The notes beneath the pieces are model-generated. The model was given only the letters and a program-made list of their open reading frames with translations. It was not told the DNA's origin and ran no database searches. A DNA stretch of 64,000 nucleotides from Bog-159 sp963818855 (GTDB lineage: Bacteria > Acidobacteriota > Terriglobia > Bryobacterales > Bryobacteraceae): contig CAWFUH010000019.1 in NCBI GenBank assembly GCA_963818855.1, forward strand, positions 284,338 through 348,337. Reading direction: 5' to 3'. Both the position numbers and the translations under genes were made by a program. Below, piece by piece: positions 16,859 to 26,417 of this stretch (within the stretch, counting starts at the first letter, position 1; every line of letters begins with the position of its first letter).

Positions 16859-19800
16859 ATGAAGAACCGCACCCTAATCCTCGTCGGATTGGCGCTGTTG
16901 ATTTTGTCGGCCACGAACTTGCCGGCGCAATTAACCTCCGCTACGCTGACCGGAGTGATATCCGACCCGTCCGGCGCCGTTGTGCCGCAGGCCAAGGTCA
17001 AACTCGTTAACGAAAAATCTGGCGATACGCGCGAAACCGTCACAAATAACGACGGTTACTATACTTTCGCCGGTATGGCGGTTGGCGATCTCAGCTACAA
17101 GTTGACGGTCGAAGCCAAAGGTTTCGTGACTTTTGATGCGCCGGGCATTTCGCTGCTGGGCGGCGAGAAGCGCAACGTCAATGTAACCTTAAAGGTTGGC
17201 AACACTACGGACACCGTGGAAGTAATTGGCGTGGCCGATTCGATTGTGCCCGTGGATTCCGGCGAGAAGTCGGAAACGCTGACAACCAAAGAGTTACAGA
17301 ATTACGTTCAGGTCGGCAGCAACGCGGCCGAGTACATCAAAATCATGCCGGGGTTCGGCATCTCGAACGGCACCAACAACACCGCCAACTATACCGGCGA
17401 GGTGATTGGAATCAACGGCAACGGCGCGGCGGGCAGCCAGAGCCCGTTGAACGCCGCATATTCTTATGATGGTCTGCCCACCAACTCGCTGGACATCACG
17501 GCCGATGGTGCGCACGTTTCCGATCCGGGCTGCAACTGCGACACGCCGGTGAATCCCAACTCCGACATGATCTCCGAATTCAAGGTGATGTCGGGGAATT
17601 TCAGCGCGGAGAACCAGAAGGGGCCGATCGTCATCAGTTCGATTGCCAAATCCGGCGGCAGCGAATTTCACGGTTCCGCGTTCTTCTACGCGCGCGACTA
17701 CGCACTGAATGCCAATGACTGGATCTTCAACAAGGACGGCTTGACGAGGCCTCAGGATAAGTATTTTTATCCCGGCGGTACCATAGGCGGCCCCGTGCTG
17801 ATCCCCGGCACCAATTTCAACAAGAACCGGAACAAGCTGTTCTTCTTCACCGGCTTCGAGTACTTCTATCAGGTTCTGAATACCTCCCTGGTGCGCGCCA
17901 CGGTGCCCCCAGCCAGCGAACTGACCGGCAATTTCTCTCCAGCCTCCATTGCCTCGGAAGGCGCGATTACGGCTTCGGGCGGACCTCCCGGAGCGCTTAA
18001 CGCCTTGGGCACCGCCGCGTTTCCGGGCGGCCAGATTCCGGCGAGCATGATCGACCCGAACATGGTGGCGCTGATGAAGCTGTATCCGGCCGTCAACGCG
18101 AACCCGGCTATCACCGGCGGGTATAATTACGTCCAGTCGCCCACCTTCAACCAGAACAACACGCAGTGGATGTCGCGCGTGGATTACAGCATTAGCGACA
18201 ACACCAAACTGTTCGTGCGCTACAACCTGCAGCGCGAGACACAGCAGTTCCCGGTAGGCCTGTGGTGGACGCAGGACGACCAGGTTCCGTATCCCACAAA
18301 TATTCTGGGTAAGAACAAATCCGACTCCATATCCGCCTCCCTTACCCACGTGTTCAGCCCCTCCATGACGAACGAGTTCGTGTTCAGTTACACCTATATC
18401 GGATTCCCGAACATTTTCGCCGATCCTAGCAAGGTGAATCGGAGCGACGTGGGCTATAACTACAACACGATTTACAAGAACGGAGTGACCCAGATCCCGT
18501 CGTTCGGCGGTCTAGGGTGGGCCAACCAGGAGGCCGCGCTGGTGTTCAATCCGGGCGGATTCGAGGTGGGTGGCCCCACGGCTGGTCTGTATGCGGATAA
18601 GTGGATGCCCAACGTCAGCGATACGCTGACCAAGGTCGTGGGAACGCACACGGTCAAAGGCGGGTTCTTCTGGGAGTGGATCCGCAACGCGCAACCCAAC
18701 AATGCCAATACTAACGGCGACCTTCAGATATGGTCGGGCGGCGGCAGCCCCAGTACCTGGGGCAACGAATACGCCGACTTAATTACCGGCAATCTCTCGT
18801 CCGGTTACAACGAAACCTCCTTCAACAACATAAACAACGAATCCTACAACACGTATGAAGGTTTTCTACAGGATGACTGGAAGGTGAGCAAGCGGCTGAC
18901 CATCAACTACGGTTTGCGCTTCACCCACTTCCAGCCCTGGGTCGACCGGACCGGGAACGGCTTCCCCATCTTTAATCCTTCGGCTTACAGCGCCACGGCC
19001 AGTCCCCTGGTATACAGCGGGTGGCAATGGCACGGCATAGACCCAAGCATTCCGCTGGGCGGATTCCCGACGCGCTCGCTTTTCTACCAGCCGCGCATCG
19101 GTGTGGCGTACGATCTGACGGGTTCCGGCAAGACGGTGCTGCGCGGCGGATGGGGCCGCTACTACTACCACTCGGGCCAATTCACTACTGGCCTATCTGT
19201 GGCCGCTGGCGTCGACAACACGTCGTTTAGCTCGACCACGTTCAACATCCCGCATTTGTACGCCAAGAACCTGGATAGCCTCAATTTCTCGAATGCACCG
19301 CTATCTCCCGACGGGGTCAATCCCACAGACGATAAGGAACCGTACACGGACACCTGGAACGTCACTCTATCGCAGCGAACGCCGTGGTCCGGCCTGCTCG
19401 AGATGGCCTACGTGGGCAATCGCAGCCGCGATCTTCTAAACAACGGCTCGGGAGCTGGAACAGACATTAATGCGGTCCCGGTAGGGGCCATGTTGGCCTC
19501 GAACAACGGCGGCGCCAACCCGAATAACTTAAATTCAGCGAATTTTGTTCCGTATGCGCAGTACGGTAATGGAACCTACCTGGCGATCAATAATCTGTAT
19601 GCGAACTACAACGCGTTGCAGGTAACCTGGGTTCGCTCCAAAGGCCACTACAACCTGAATTTCAATTACGCATACGGCAAGGCCATGGGCATAGTAAACG
19701 CCAACGCCGACCCGTTCAATCTGGCCAATAATTACGGTGTGCAACCCGGCAACCGGACGCACATCTTCAACGCCGCCTACTCTATCGAGTTGGGGAGTCA

Positions 19801-20362
19801 TACGACCGACAAGATATTGGGCGGAGTGATCAACGGCTGGCAGCTTTCCGGCATCACCCAAATCGAAAGCGGCGCCAACCTGACGGGCCTCAGCAGCGGC
19901 AACGATTTCAATTTTGGCGCTAGCGGCAACGTTCCGGGTACCAGCTACGGCATCAGCAACACGTCGCTCCTGGGGACCCCGAACCTGCAGCTAACGCCGA
20001 TCGTCACTTGCAACCCGACGGCTAATCTCGCGCCGCATCAGTTCATCAACGGCAACTGCTTCACCGAGCCGATGAATATCGGGCAGAACGGTCCGACCGT
20101 GCTGCCGGCGGTCTACGGGCCATGGTTCTTCAATTCGGACCTGGGGTTGTTTAAGAACTTCCAGATCAGCGAATCGAAGAAGCTGCAGTTCCGCATCGAC
20201 GGCTACAACTTCCTGAACCATCCGTTGTGGTCCTTCTATGGCGGGGAAAATCTGTCGCTCAGCTTCAATAGCGCGGGCAGTCAGACCAGCCCGTTGTTCG
20301 GCTACACCACGGACAAGCAGGGCCACCGTATCGTACAACTCGCGTTGAAGTTCTATTTCTGA
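16859..20362 (+). CDS. TonB-dependent receptor, Oar-like, with carboxypeptidase-regulatory N-domain
   Basis: A 1167-residue outer-membrane protein. It has a signal peptide (about residues 1-22), a carboxypeptidase-regulatory-like domain (about 24-110, TGVISDPSGAVVPQAKVKL), a plug domain, and a large beta-barrel ending in LALKFYF. The terminal aromatic residue is the usual outer-membrane insertion signal. Such receptors are greatly expanded in Solibacter relatives and are thought to import or bind polymers, but the ligand is not visible. The ATG at 16859 has an AGAGG site and a typical signal peptide, so the 14 residues of upstream open frame are not used. A strong terminator follows. The neighbouring glycosidase is convergent, not in an operon. 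Confidence 0.92.
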   Translation: MKNRTLILVGLALLILSATNLPAQLTSATLTGVISDPSGAVVPQAKVKLVNEKSGDTRETVTNNDGYYTFAGMAVGDLSYKLTVEAKGFVTFDAPGISLLGGEKRNVNVTLKVGNTTDTVEVIGVADSIVPVDSGEKSETLTTKELQNYVQVGSNAAEYIKIMPGFGISNGTNNTANYTGEVIGINGNGAAGSQSPLNAAYSYDGLPTNSLDITADGAHVSDPGCNCDTPVNPNSDMISEFKVMSGNFSAENQKGPIVISSIAKSGGSEFHGSAFFYARDYALNANDWIFNKDGLTRPQDKYFYPGGTIGGPVLIPGTNFNKNRNKLFFFTGFEYFYQVLNTSLVRATVPPASELTGNFSPASIASEGAITASGGPPGALNALGTAAFPGGQIPASMIDPNMVALMKLYPAVNANPAITGGYNYVQSPTFNQNNTQWMSRVDYSISDNTKLFVRYNLQRETQQFPVGLWWTQDDQVPYPTNILGKNKSDSISASLTHVFSPSMTNEFVFSYTYIGFPNIFADPSKVNRSDVGYNYNTIYKNGVTQIPSFGGLGWANQEAALVFNPGGFEVGGPTAGLYADKWMPNVSDTLTKVVGTHTVKGGFFWEWIRNAQPNNANTNGDLQIWSGGGSPSTWGNEYADLITGNLSSGYNETSFNNINNESYNTYEGFLQDDWKVSKRLTINYGLRFTHFQPWVDRTGNGFPIFNPSAYSATASPLVYSGWQWHGIDPSIPLGGFPTRSLFYQPRIGVAYDLTGSGKTVLRGGWGRYYYHSGQFTTGLSVAAGVDNTSFSSTTFNIPHLYAKNLDSLNFSNAPLSPDGVNPTDDKEPYTDTWNVTLSQRTPWSGLLEMAYVGNRSRDLLNNGSGAGTDINAVPVGAMLASNNGGANPNNLNSANFVPYAQYGNGTYLAINNLYANYNALQVTWVRSKGHYNLNFNYAYGKAMGIVNANADPFNLANNYGVQPGNRTHIFNAAYSIELGSHTTDKILGGVINGWQLSGITQIESGANLTGLSSGNDFNFGASGNVPGTSYGISNTSLLGTPNLQLTPIVTCNPTANLAPHQFINGNCFTEPMNIGQNGPTVLPAVYGPWFFNSDLGLFKNFQISESKKLQFRIDGYNFLNHPLWSFYGGENLSLSFNSAGSQTSPLFGYTTDKQGHRIVQLALKFYF

Positions 20363-20391
20363 TCGCGACCGACAGTAATTTGAATTAAGAG

Positions 20392-20426
20392 AAGAGCGTC
20401 CCCTTTGCCGGGGGCGCTCTTTTTTG
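20392..20426 (+). terminator. Rho-independent terminator after the TonB-dependent receptor
   Basis: AAGAGCGTCCCC and GGGGGCGCTCTT pair in a 12-base stem with one T-G pair and a short TTTGCC loop, followed by a run of T. It begins 30 bases after the receptor stop codon. Confidence 0.92.
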
Positions 20427-20438
20427 TTTCAAGGTGGC

Positions 20439-20523
20439 GCACGCTTCAGCGTGCTGCGGCGAACTTCAGTTCGCCGTGGGGCGGGTCTGGAGACCCGCCG
20501 CAGACCTGGAGGTCTGCCCCACG
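20439..20523. repeat. Cluster of four palindromes, REP family B type
   Basis: Four consecutive hairpins: GCACGC-TTCA-GCGTGC, GGCGAAC-TTCA-GTTCGCC, GGCGGGTCT-GG-AGACCCGCC and CAGACCT-GG-AGGTCTG, ending in CCCCAC. The last 24 bases match the elements at 50680 and 60096. It ends just before the stop codon of the convergent glycosidase gene. Confidence 0.85.
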
Positions 20524-20525
20524 GC

Positions 20526-22829
20526 CTATTCGACTGCCAGCGTAACTCCGGACTGCGCGCTTGCGCCTCCGATGGTGATTGCCAGCGGCACGCTCGAGCC
20601 CGGCGAAACACCCTCCGGCACTTGCACGGTGATCTGCGTCAGGCCAGCGATCAGAAACGGTGCGGCTCCCGCGTAGGCGATGTTTGGGCAGGGAACACCT
20701 CCCATGGTGACGGTGACGCTGTTGGCGGGCAGCATGGGGTAAGGTGCCGTCGCCAGCAAGCCATCCACACTAGCGGGCGTGGTGGCGCCCGCACCGGTCA
20801 GGTAGATGTCCACATAGCCGCCGCGTGAGACGGGGTTCGCGGCGGTGTTCAAGCTATAGTCGACGTTATTCAGAATCGCGCCTGGGCCGGTTCCCGAAGC
20901 GTTGGCCGTGAACAGGCCGGGTGCGGCGGCGGCCACCTTCAACGAGACCGGCGCGGAAACGGCGCCCAGATACTCCACCTGCAGAGTGGTGGTGGATTGG
21001 CCGGCCACCTCGTAGGGCACTACGGCATTCACTTGTCCGGCCGAAGCGTAGGTGATGGGGGCAGGTATGCCGTCGAACAAGACATGCACTCCCTGCAGCG
21101 CATTCGCCACCAGCAACGGATTCGTGAGCTGCAGGCTAACAGCATTTGCAGGACCGAGCGCCGATCCATAGATCGCCACGATCTCGCCCGGAGCCACCGT
21201 CGAACCGTAGCTTCCGGCATTGACCACACTCGCCACAGCCGGGTTGTTTTGGGTGTTGGACAGGCGCAGCAGGGCCGCACCATAGCCCGGCAGCGTAATC
21301 TGCATCTGAGCGGCAGGCGTGAGCGTCTGAGGCACCGGGCCGCCGGGTAGCGGCGTGGAAGCATCCAGCGTCACCACCGTCGCCGAGGTGAAGGCGCCCA
21401 AGGCCGAAAGATCCAGTGCGAAGGTGCGCGATGTGCCGGATCCATTGTCGTCGAAGTTGATCGTGCTATTCCCATTGGCGGAACTGGCCTGGACAGGCTG
21501 GAGGGCATAGTTGGACATCAGGATCACCACCGACCCATCCACGTTGCGCGCAGCCATCGTCTGGGTATCGAATTGGAATCCGCCGCTGCCCTCCCAACCA
21601 GTCGCACCGCTGGGAGCACAACAGCCCGTGGTGGTCGTCTGCAGGATATCCTGACCGGGCGGCGAGGGAAGCCAGTGCGCCAGATAATAATCCACCCAGT
21701 AGCTGAGTTGCTGGGTGTAGGGCGGCCCTCCCGACGGGCTGCCAATCTCGCCATACTGCTGGTCGGCGCCAAAACTCCAGTGATAGAGGGCCTGTGCGCC
21801 AGCCTCACCCAGTTGCTCAAATACCAGGGAGCGCCAGGCGGCAAAGAAGGGACTGCTGCCCCGTGGATCCAGCACAAACTTTTGCGGAGCGTTGCAGGCG
21901 CTGATCCCGTTGCCTTTGTCATAGTCGGCGTTCACATTGTTCTCTGTGATCCAAACCGGCACGTTAGCCAGTGCCGGGTTCACGGCCAACAGGGCATACA
22001 TGGTTTGGACCTCGGTGGCGAAAGTGGGCACGGTGGCGAAGAGACTCTGGTCGTAGCTGGTCTGGTCGCAGGTGGAGTAAAAATGTTTGGCTACTACATC
22101 CACCGGGGCAGTGACTCCGGCAACGAAGGTGGGCAGGTAAGTTTCAGCGTATCCCGCAAGTTCGACGGCCACGAACTTAATGTTCGGGTCCGCCTGGGCC
22201 ATCAGGGGTACGACCGTGTTGTAAAGCGTCACGTACTCCGCCGCCGTAACGTTGTTACCGTCCGGTTCGTTGAAAATGCCCCACCAGGTCACCGGATACG
22301 GCGTGGGACTTTGATAGTGTTGCCCATTGTCGGTGAACCCGCCGGTGTTGTAATAGCGGACCAGATTGGCGCTCATCTGCGCGAATTCCGGGATGCTGGC
22401 GGGCATAATGAAGCCGTTGGCATCGCTCAGATAAGCCGGGGCCGTGCCGATCTGGAACTCGGGGCTGTGGTCGCCCGAGCTTTGGATCGGGGGGAACATG
22501 GTGTTCAGTTCGGTGAAGTCCCAGGTGTCGGGGGCGGTGAGCGGTATGCCGTCCGAAACGACCTGCGTCCGCGTGTGCCACGGATAGAGAGCAGTCATCT
22601 GGCTGGGCGCGTCCGGCGCACTGCTGAAGAATTGATCGTTATAGCTGGCCAGCTGAAACGAAGTGGACATGGCTACCTGCAGGCGGCCGTTGACACCTAC
22701 CGAGGTGTCCGTTTGATTGCCGACCTGGACATTGACCGTAGTGGATTGCGCCGCGGCGCCGGCGCCCGCCAGCAACACCATCGTGAAGCACCGGATCATC
22801 GATATGGATATGGATATAGGTGACCTCAT
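20526..22829 (-). CDS. Exported glycoside hydrolase-like protein (clan GH-A type) with Solibacter C-terminal domain
   Basis: A 767-residue exported protein. The signal peptide (residues 1-27) starts with the odd SISISIS stretch, coded by a GATATG tandem repeat. Residues about 40-420 look like a clan GH-A TIM barrel. WWGIFNEPDG has the acid/base Glu188, and VWITENNVN has the nucleophile Glu296. A beta-sandwich follows. From about residue 545 the protein has the Solibacter-type C-terminal domain (TIGR03437), seen in VVNAGSYGSTVAPGEIVAIYG and QVNAVVPYEV. It probably degrades a polysaccharide outside the cell; the GH family and substrate are not clear. A GGAGG site precedes the ATG. Confidence 0.83.
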   Translation of the reverse strand: MRSPISISISMIRCFTMVLLAGAGAAAQSTTVNVQVGNQTDTSVGVNGRLQVAMSTSFQLASYNDQFFSSAPDAPSQMTALYPWHTRTQVVSDGIPLTAPDTWDFTELNTMFPPIQSSGDHSPEFQIGTAPAYLSDANGFIMPASIPEFAQMSANLVRYYNTGGFTDNGQHYQSPTPYPVTWWGIFNEPDGNNVTAAEYVTLYNTVVPLMAQADPNIKFVAVELAGYAETYLPTFVAGVTAPVDVVAKHFYSTCDQTSYDQSLFATVPTFATEVQTMYALLAVNPALANVPVWITENNVNADYDKGNGISACNAPQKFVLDPRGSSPFFAAWRSLVFEQLGEAGAQALYHWSFGADQQYGEIGSPSGGPPYTQQLSYWVDYYLAHWLPSPPGQDILQTTTTGCCAPSGATGWEGSGGFQFDTQTMAARNVDGSVVILMSNYALQPVQASSANGNSTINFDDNGSGTSRTFALDLSALGAFTSATVVTLDASTPLPGGPVPQTLTPAAQMQITLPGYGAALLRLSNTQNNPAVASVVNAGSYGSTVAPGEIVAIYGSALGPANAVSLQLTNPLLVANALQGVHVLFDGIPAPITYASAGQVNAVVPYEVAGQSTTTLQVEYLGAVSAPVSLKVAAAAPGLFTANASGTGPGAILNNVDYSLNTAANPVSRGGYVDIYLTGAGATTPASVDGLLATAPYPMLPANSVTVTMGGVPCPNIAYAGAAPFLIAGLTQITVQVPEGVSPGSSVPLAITIGGASAQSGVTLAVE

Positions 22830-22942
22830 GGACCCTTCCTCCCATGGGTAAACGTATCAGGTCGCGGATCGGAGCATAGCGCCGCTGGCGCTCTCGACCC
22901 CACTCGGGAAACCAGGAAACTCCGCCAGCCCCGGATTCCTGG

Positions 22943-22990
22943 GTACGAACGTGCGTACCTCTTGACATTCTAAAGGAAAATTGGCATACT
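22943..22990 (+). promoter_or_regulatory. padR promoter with overlapping inverted repeat
   Basis: TTGACA (22962-22967), 17 bases, then CATACT (22985-22990) make a near-consensus sigma70 promoter. The -10 ends eight bases before the padR ATG. An inverted repeat GTACG-N6-CGTAC (22943-22958) lies against the -35 box and could be a repressor site, perhaps for PadR itself. Confidence 0.72.
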
Positions 22991-22998
22991 CCTCTTGG

Positions 22999-23343
22999 AT
23001 GTCTACAAGTAACGCCAAACCTGATATCCTGCAAGGGACGCTGGACCTGATGGTGCTGCGCACGCTCGAGACCATGGGCCCGCAGCACGGCTTCGGCCTG
23101 GCCAAGCGCATCCAGCAGATCTCGGCCGGCGCGCTCGATTTGAATCAGGGGACTCTTTACCCCGCGTTGCTGCGTCTGGAACAGCGCGGCTGGATCTCCT
23201 CGCGCTGGGGCGCTTCCGATAAGAATCGCCGCGCGAAGTTCTACGACCTGACCAAATCCGGCCGCAAGCAGATCGCGCGCGAGACGGACGATTGGGCGCG
23301 CACCGTTGCCTTGATGGACCGCTTTCTGCGGGCCGCCGAATAG
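22999..23343 (+). CDS. PadR family transcriptional regulator
   Basis: A 114-residue PadR-type winged-helix regulator. The fold is recognisable from ILQGTLDLMVLRTLETMGPQ, HGFGLAKRIQQIS and the LNQGTLYPALLRLEQRGWI recognition segment, then a wing ending at KFYDLTKSGRKQI. In Acidobacteriota such genes usually precede ADOP permease genes, as here, with an 8-base gap. It is likely a repressor of its own operon, responding to a ligand that is not known. There is no Shine-Dalgarno, and the promoter places the mRNA start at or next to the ATG, so the message is probably leaderless. Confidence 0.93.
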   Translation: MSTSNAKPDILQGTLDLMVLRTLETMGPQHGFGLAKRIQQISAGALDLNQGTLYPALLRLEQRGWISSRWGASDKNRRAKFYDLTKSGRKQIARETDDWARTVALMDRFLRAAE

Positions 23344-23351
23344 GAGCCCAA

Positions 23352-26018
23352 ATGCGCACATTATGGAAACGTCTGGTAGCGTTCTTTTCGCGCCGCCAGT
23401 GGGATCGCGAATTGGACGAGGAGGTGGAAACTCACCTGGAGATGCGCGCCGCCGAGTTGCGCGACCAGGGCGTGGACCCGGGCGCTGCCCGCGCCGCCGC
23501 TCGCCGTGAATTCGGCGGGGTCGAGCAAGTCAAAGAAAGATACCGCGACCGCCGCGGCATTCCCTGGCTGGAGGGTCTGGCGAAGGATGCGCGCTACGGA
23601 CTGCGCGGACTCGGCCGCAATCCTGCTTTTACGCTGGCCGCCGTGCTTTCGCTGGCGTTGGGCATCGGCGCGAATACCGCCATTTTCTCGTTCGTAGATG
23701 CGCTGATGCTCCGCATGCTGCCCGTGGATAAGCCGGAGCAATTGGTGTATCTCTACCGTTCGGGGGGCTGGGGCAAAGGCTTCGCCTCCTATCCGCTCTA
23801 TCTGGAATTCCGCAAACACACGGATCTGTTTGACGGCGTGTTTGCGCGCAGTTCGGCGGCTAAGGTGCGCTTCGCCGCCGGCCACAGCGATTCCGTCGAG
23901 TATGTGCGGCGCGAATTTGTCACCGGCAATTACTTCCCTGTGCTGGGAGTCAAGCCGGCCATCGGCCGCCTTTTTCAGGATGAAGACAATCGCACTCCGC
24001 AAGGGCACCCGCTGGTGGTGTTGAGCTACGATTTCTGGCGCAACCGGCTGGCGCAGGATCCGGCTGTGCTGGGGCGCGTGCTGAACGTGGATGAGCAGCC
24101 CTTGACGGTGATCGGCGTGGCGCCTCCCGGATTTCATGGCATGGAAGTGGACAGCCATGCGGATCTGTGGGTCCCGGCGATGATGTTCCGCGGCCAGGTT
24201 ATGGAGCCCGGCATGCACTGGGTTTGGATTATGGCGCGCCGCCGGCCGGAGATCCCCAGCGGCCGTGTGCAGGCGGCTGCCAGTACGATCATGCAGCAGT
24301 ATCTGATGAGCGTTTATGGTGCGCGGCACGACGCGTTCGGCAAGTTCGCCATGGAGCAGAAAATCGAGGTCCGCGACGCGGGCGTGGGTATCTCCATGCT
24401 GCGCGAAGCCTTCGCCAAGCCGCTGACCATCCTGATGGCCGCGGTCGCCATGGTGCTGCTCATCGCCTGCGCCAATGTAGCCAGCCTTCTGATTGCCCGC
24501 GGAGCCGTGCGCCGCCGGGAGATTGCGCTGCGCTTTTCGCTGGGAGCGACACGCAGCCGGCTGGTCCGCCAGTGGCTGATCGAGAGTCTGTTGCTGGCTC
24601 TCGCGGGCAGCGTCTTGGGCCTGGCGTTCGCCGTCTGGGGCGATCGCTACATGCTCCTGTTTCTGCCGCCCGGCGCCGGCGCGCGATTCGACGTCGTGCC
24701 GGATGCGGCCGTGCTGGGTTTCACGCTGGGCATTTCGATTCTCTCCGCGCTGCTTTTCGGATTGGCGCCGGCCTTGCGCGCCACCTCGCTCGATTCCTCC
24801 GCTGCGCTAAAGGACGGAGGCTCCCGGCAGACCGGCCGCGGCGCCCGCGCTGGATTCCGCAAAGCTTTGGTCGTAGCGCAAGTGGCGCTGTCCGTGATCC
24901 TGGTGGCGGCGGCCGGGTTGTTTGTCCACAGCCTGGCGGACCTGCGCGCCATCAATCCAGGATTCGTGGCGCAAAACGTGGTGACGTTCTCGCTCGACTA
25001 TCCGCGGGCGTGGAAGAGCGCTGACCAGGAGAAGCATCGGGAGAGATTGCTGGCGCGGCTGGTGGGATTGCCGGGGGTCCACTCGGCGAGTTATGGAATG
25101 CCCGGTCCATACCAGCGCGGTGACGCGACGGCCTCCATCCGGGTGCCCGGCTCGGCGCGTACGGCTAAAGAAGGCGCGGAGGTGAATGTACAGTACGTCG
25201 GTCCGGCGTACTTTGAAACCATTGGCGTGCGGCCGCGGTGGGGCAGGGAATTCACTCAGGTCGACTTGCACGCTACGCGCAAAGTAGCAGTCGTAAATGA
25301 GGCATTCGTGCGCGATTTCCTGGCGGGCGCGGCAGACCCCACCGCCCGGGTCCTCAGCTTCGACGATTCGAAGGCCGAAGGCGGAGAGCCTACCTTCATC
25401 GTGGGAGTGGTGCGCGATATGTTGCACGAGGGCCTGAAAACGCGCGCCAAACCGACGGTGTACACTCCTTCCACGCAGAATGATTTCGTAATGCTGGTAC
25501 GCGCGCAATTGCCCGCGGCTGCACTGCTGCCGGCGATCCGCCGCGAATTGCACGCGCTCGATCCGGAAGTGGCGCTGGTGGATCCACGCACACTCGGCGA
25601 ACTGGTAGACGATTCCATTTTCGTCGAGCGCATGATCGCGATTTTGAGCGGATTCTTCGGCGGGCTCGCCCTTTTGCTGGCGGCCATCGGCATCTATGGG
25701 GTGATGGCATATGCAGTGACGCGGCGCACTGCTGAAATCGGCCTGCGCATCGCATTAGGCGCGGCGCCGGCGCGCATCGAGTGGATGGTGCTGCGCGATG
25801 GCTTGTGGCTGATTGGACTGGGTGCCGCGATCGGGCTGCCGCTGTCGCTGGCCGCCAGCCGCATTACCGCCTCGCTGCTTTACGGGATAAAGCCGAATGA
25901 CCCGCTGGCTTTCATATTGACGCTGGCTGTCCTGCTGGCAGTGGGCATCCTGGCCGCGTTTCTGCCGGCACACCGGGCGGCCGCCGTGGAGCCTGTGGAC
26001 GCACTTCGCCACGAATAG
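23352..26018 (+). CDS. ADOP-type ABC permease (FtsX/MacB-like)
   Basis: An 888-residue acidobacterial duplicated orphan permease. The N-terminal 80 residues are soluble (RELDEEVETHLEMRAAELRD, then AARREFGGVEQVKERYRD). Next come a membrane helix (LAAVLSLALGIGANTAIFS), a MacB-type periplasmic domain, three helices (about 350-480), a second MacB_PCD/FtsX unit, and C-terminal helices with the GVMAYAVTRRTAEIGLRIALGA block. It has no ATPase partner nearby, as usual for the family. It probably exports or signals about a compound in the envelope, under PadR control. The start has a TAGGAG site seven bases upstream and lies just after the padR stop. Confidence 0.93.
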   Translation: MRTLWKRLVAFFSRRQWDRELDEEVETHLEMRAAELRDQGVDPGAARAAARREFGGVEQVKERYRDRRGIPWLEGLAKDARYGLRGLGRNPAFTLAAVLSLALGIGANTAIFSFVDALMLRMLPVDKPEQLVYLYRSGGWGKGFASYPLYLEFRKHTDLFDGVFARSSAAKVRFAAGHSDSVEYVRREFVTGNYFPVLGVKPAIGRLFQDEDNRTPQGHPLVVLSYDFWRNRLAQDPAVLGRVLNVDEQPLTVIGVAPPGFHGMEVDSHADLWVPAMMFRGQVMEPGMHWVWIMARRRPEIPSGRVQAAASTIMQQYLMSVYGARHDAFGKFAMEQKIEVRDAGVGISMLREAFAKPLTILMAAVAMVLLIACANVASLLIARGAVRRREIALRFSLGATRSRLVRQWLIESLLLALAGSVLGLAFAVWGDRYMLLFLPPGAGARFDVVPDAAVLGFTLGISILSALLFGLAPALRATSLDSSAALKDGGSRQTGRGARAGFRKALVVAQVALSVILVAAAGLFVHSLADLRAINPGFVAQNVVTFSLDYPRAWKSADQEKHRERLLARLVGLPGVHSASYGMPGPYQRGDATASIRVPGSARTAKEGAEVNVQYVGPAYFETIGVRPRWGREFTQVDLHATRKVAVVNEAFVRDFLAGAADPTARVLSFDDSKAEGGEPTFIVGVVRDMLHEGLKTRAKPTVYTPSTQNDFVMLVRAQLPAAALLPAIRRELHALDPEVALVDPRTLGELVDDSIFVERMIAILSGFFGGLALLLAAIGIYGVMAYAVTRRTAEIGLRIALGAAPARIEWMVLRDGLWLIGLGAAIGLPLSLAASRITASLLYGIKPNDPLAFILTLAVLLAVGILAAFLPAHRAAAVEPVDALRHE

Positions 26019-26071
26019 TGAGCACGCGGCTGGGCGCCCGCGGCGCCACCGCAGGCATCGCGACTGCCCCC

Positions 26072-26248
26072 TTAGCGGGCTGAACCGGCCAGGCTTAAAA
26101 CGCGTTCCTCGCAAAGCACCCACTTGGGTGAGTGATCCTTACCGGGGCATGCGGGAAATTTTTCCCCGGCCTGCACGCGAATCTCAGCGCCGCATATCGC
26201 GCACCGATAGCGTCCACTTTCCGGACTGGTTTGAGCTATTTCACGCAT
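26072..26248 (-). CDS. Small zinc-ribbon protein
   Basis: A 58-residue reading frame with four cysteines: YRCAICGAEI (Cys16, Cys19), FPACPGK (Cys34) and WVLC (Cys46), plus His39. This fits a small zinc- or iron-binding ribbon of the CxxC-C-C type, with the typical GEKFPACP segment before the third ligand. A GGAG lies 13-16 bases before the ATG, which is rather far. The other strand has an overlapping frame without any family features. No family name is certain. It is expected to be cytosolic. It sits between the convergent ADOP gene and the epimerase gene, in what would otherwise be a 400-base empty region. Confidence 0.72.
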   Translation of the reverse strand: MREIAQTSPESGRYRCAICGAEIRVQAGEKFPACPGKDHSPKWVLCEERVLSLAGSAR

Positions 26249-26417
26249 ATCTAAAGCTGCTCCAGGTTAGATTTGGGCATCGTGTCATTTATCCGCGCAT
26301 CTTCCGCGCCAGTGTATCGCATCACACGGAATCAAGTTCGAATGGCGATAAAAGGGGAATCGGGTACTTTGGTGTTGGATGAATGTCCAATTGGGTACAC
26401 CTTCATTGTAACCGATT

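Noticed and set aside
21573..22823. 416-residue plus-strand frame
   Set aside because: Antisense to the glycosidase, whose catalytic Glu motifs and C-terminal domain are clear.
26128..26382. 84-residue plus-strand frame
   Set aside because: It overlaps the zinc-ribbon gene antisense, lacks family features, and the four-cysteine pattern is on the other strand.
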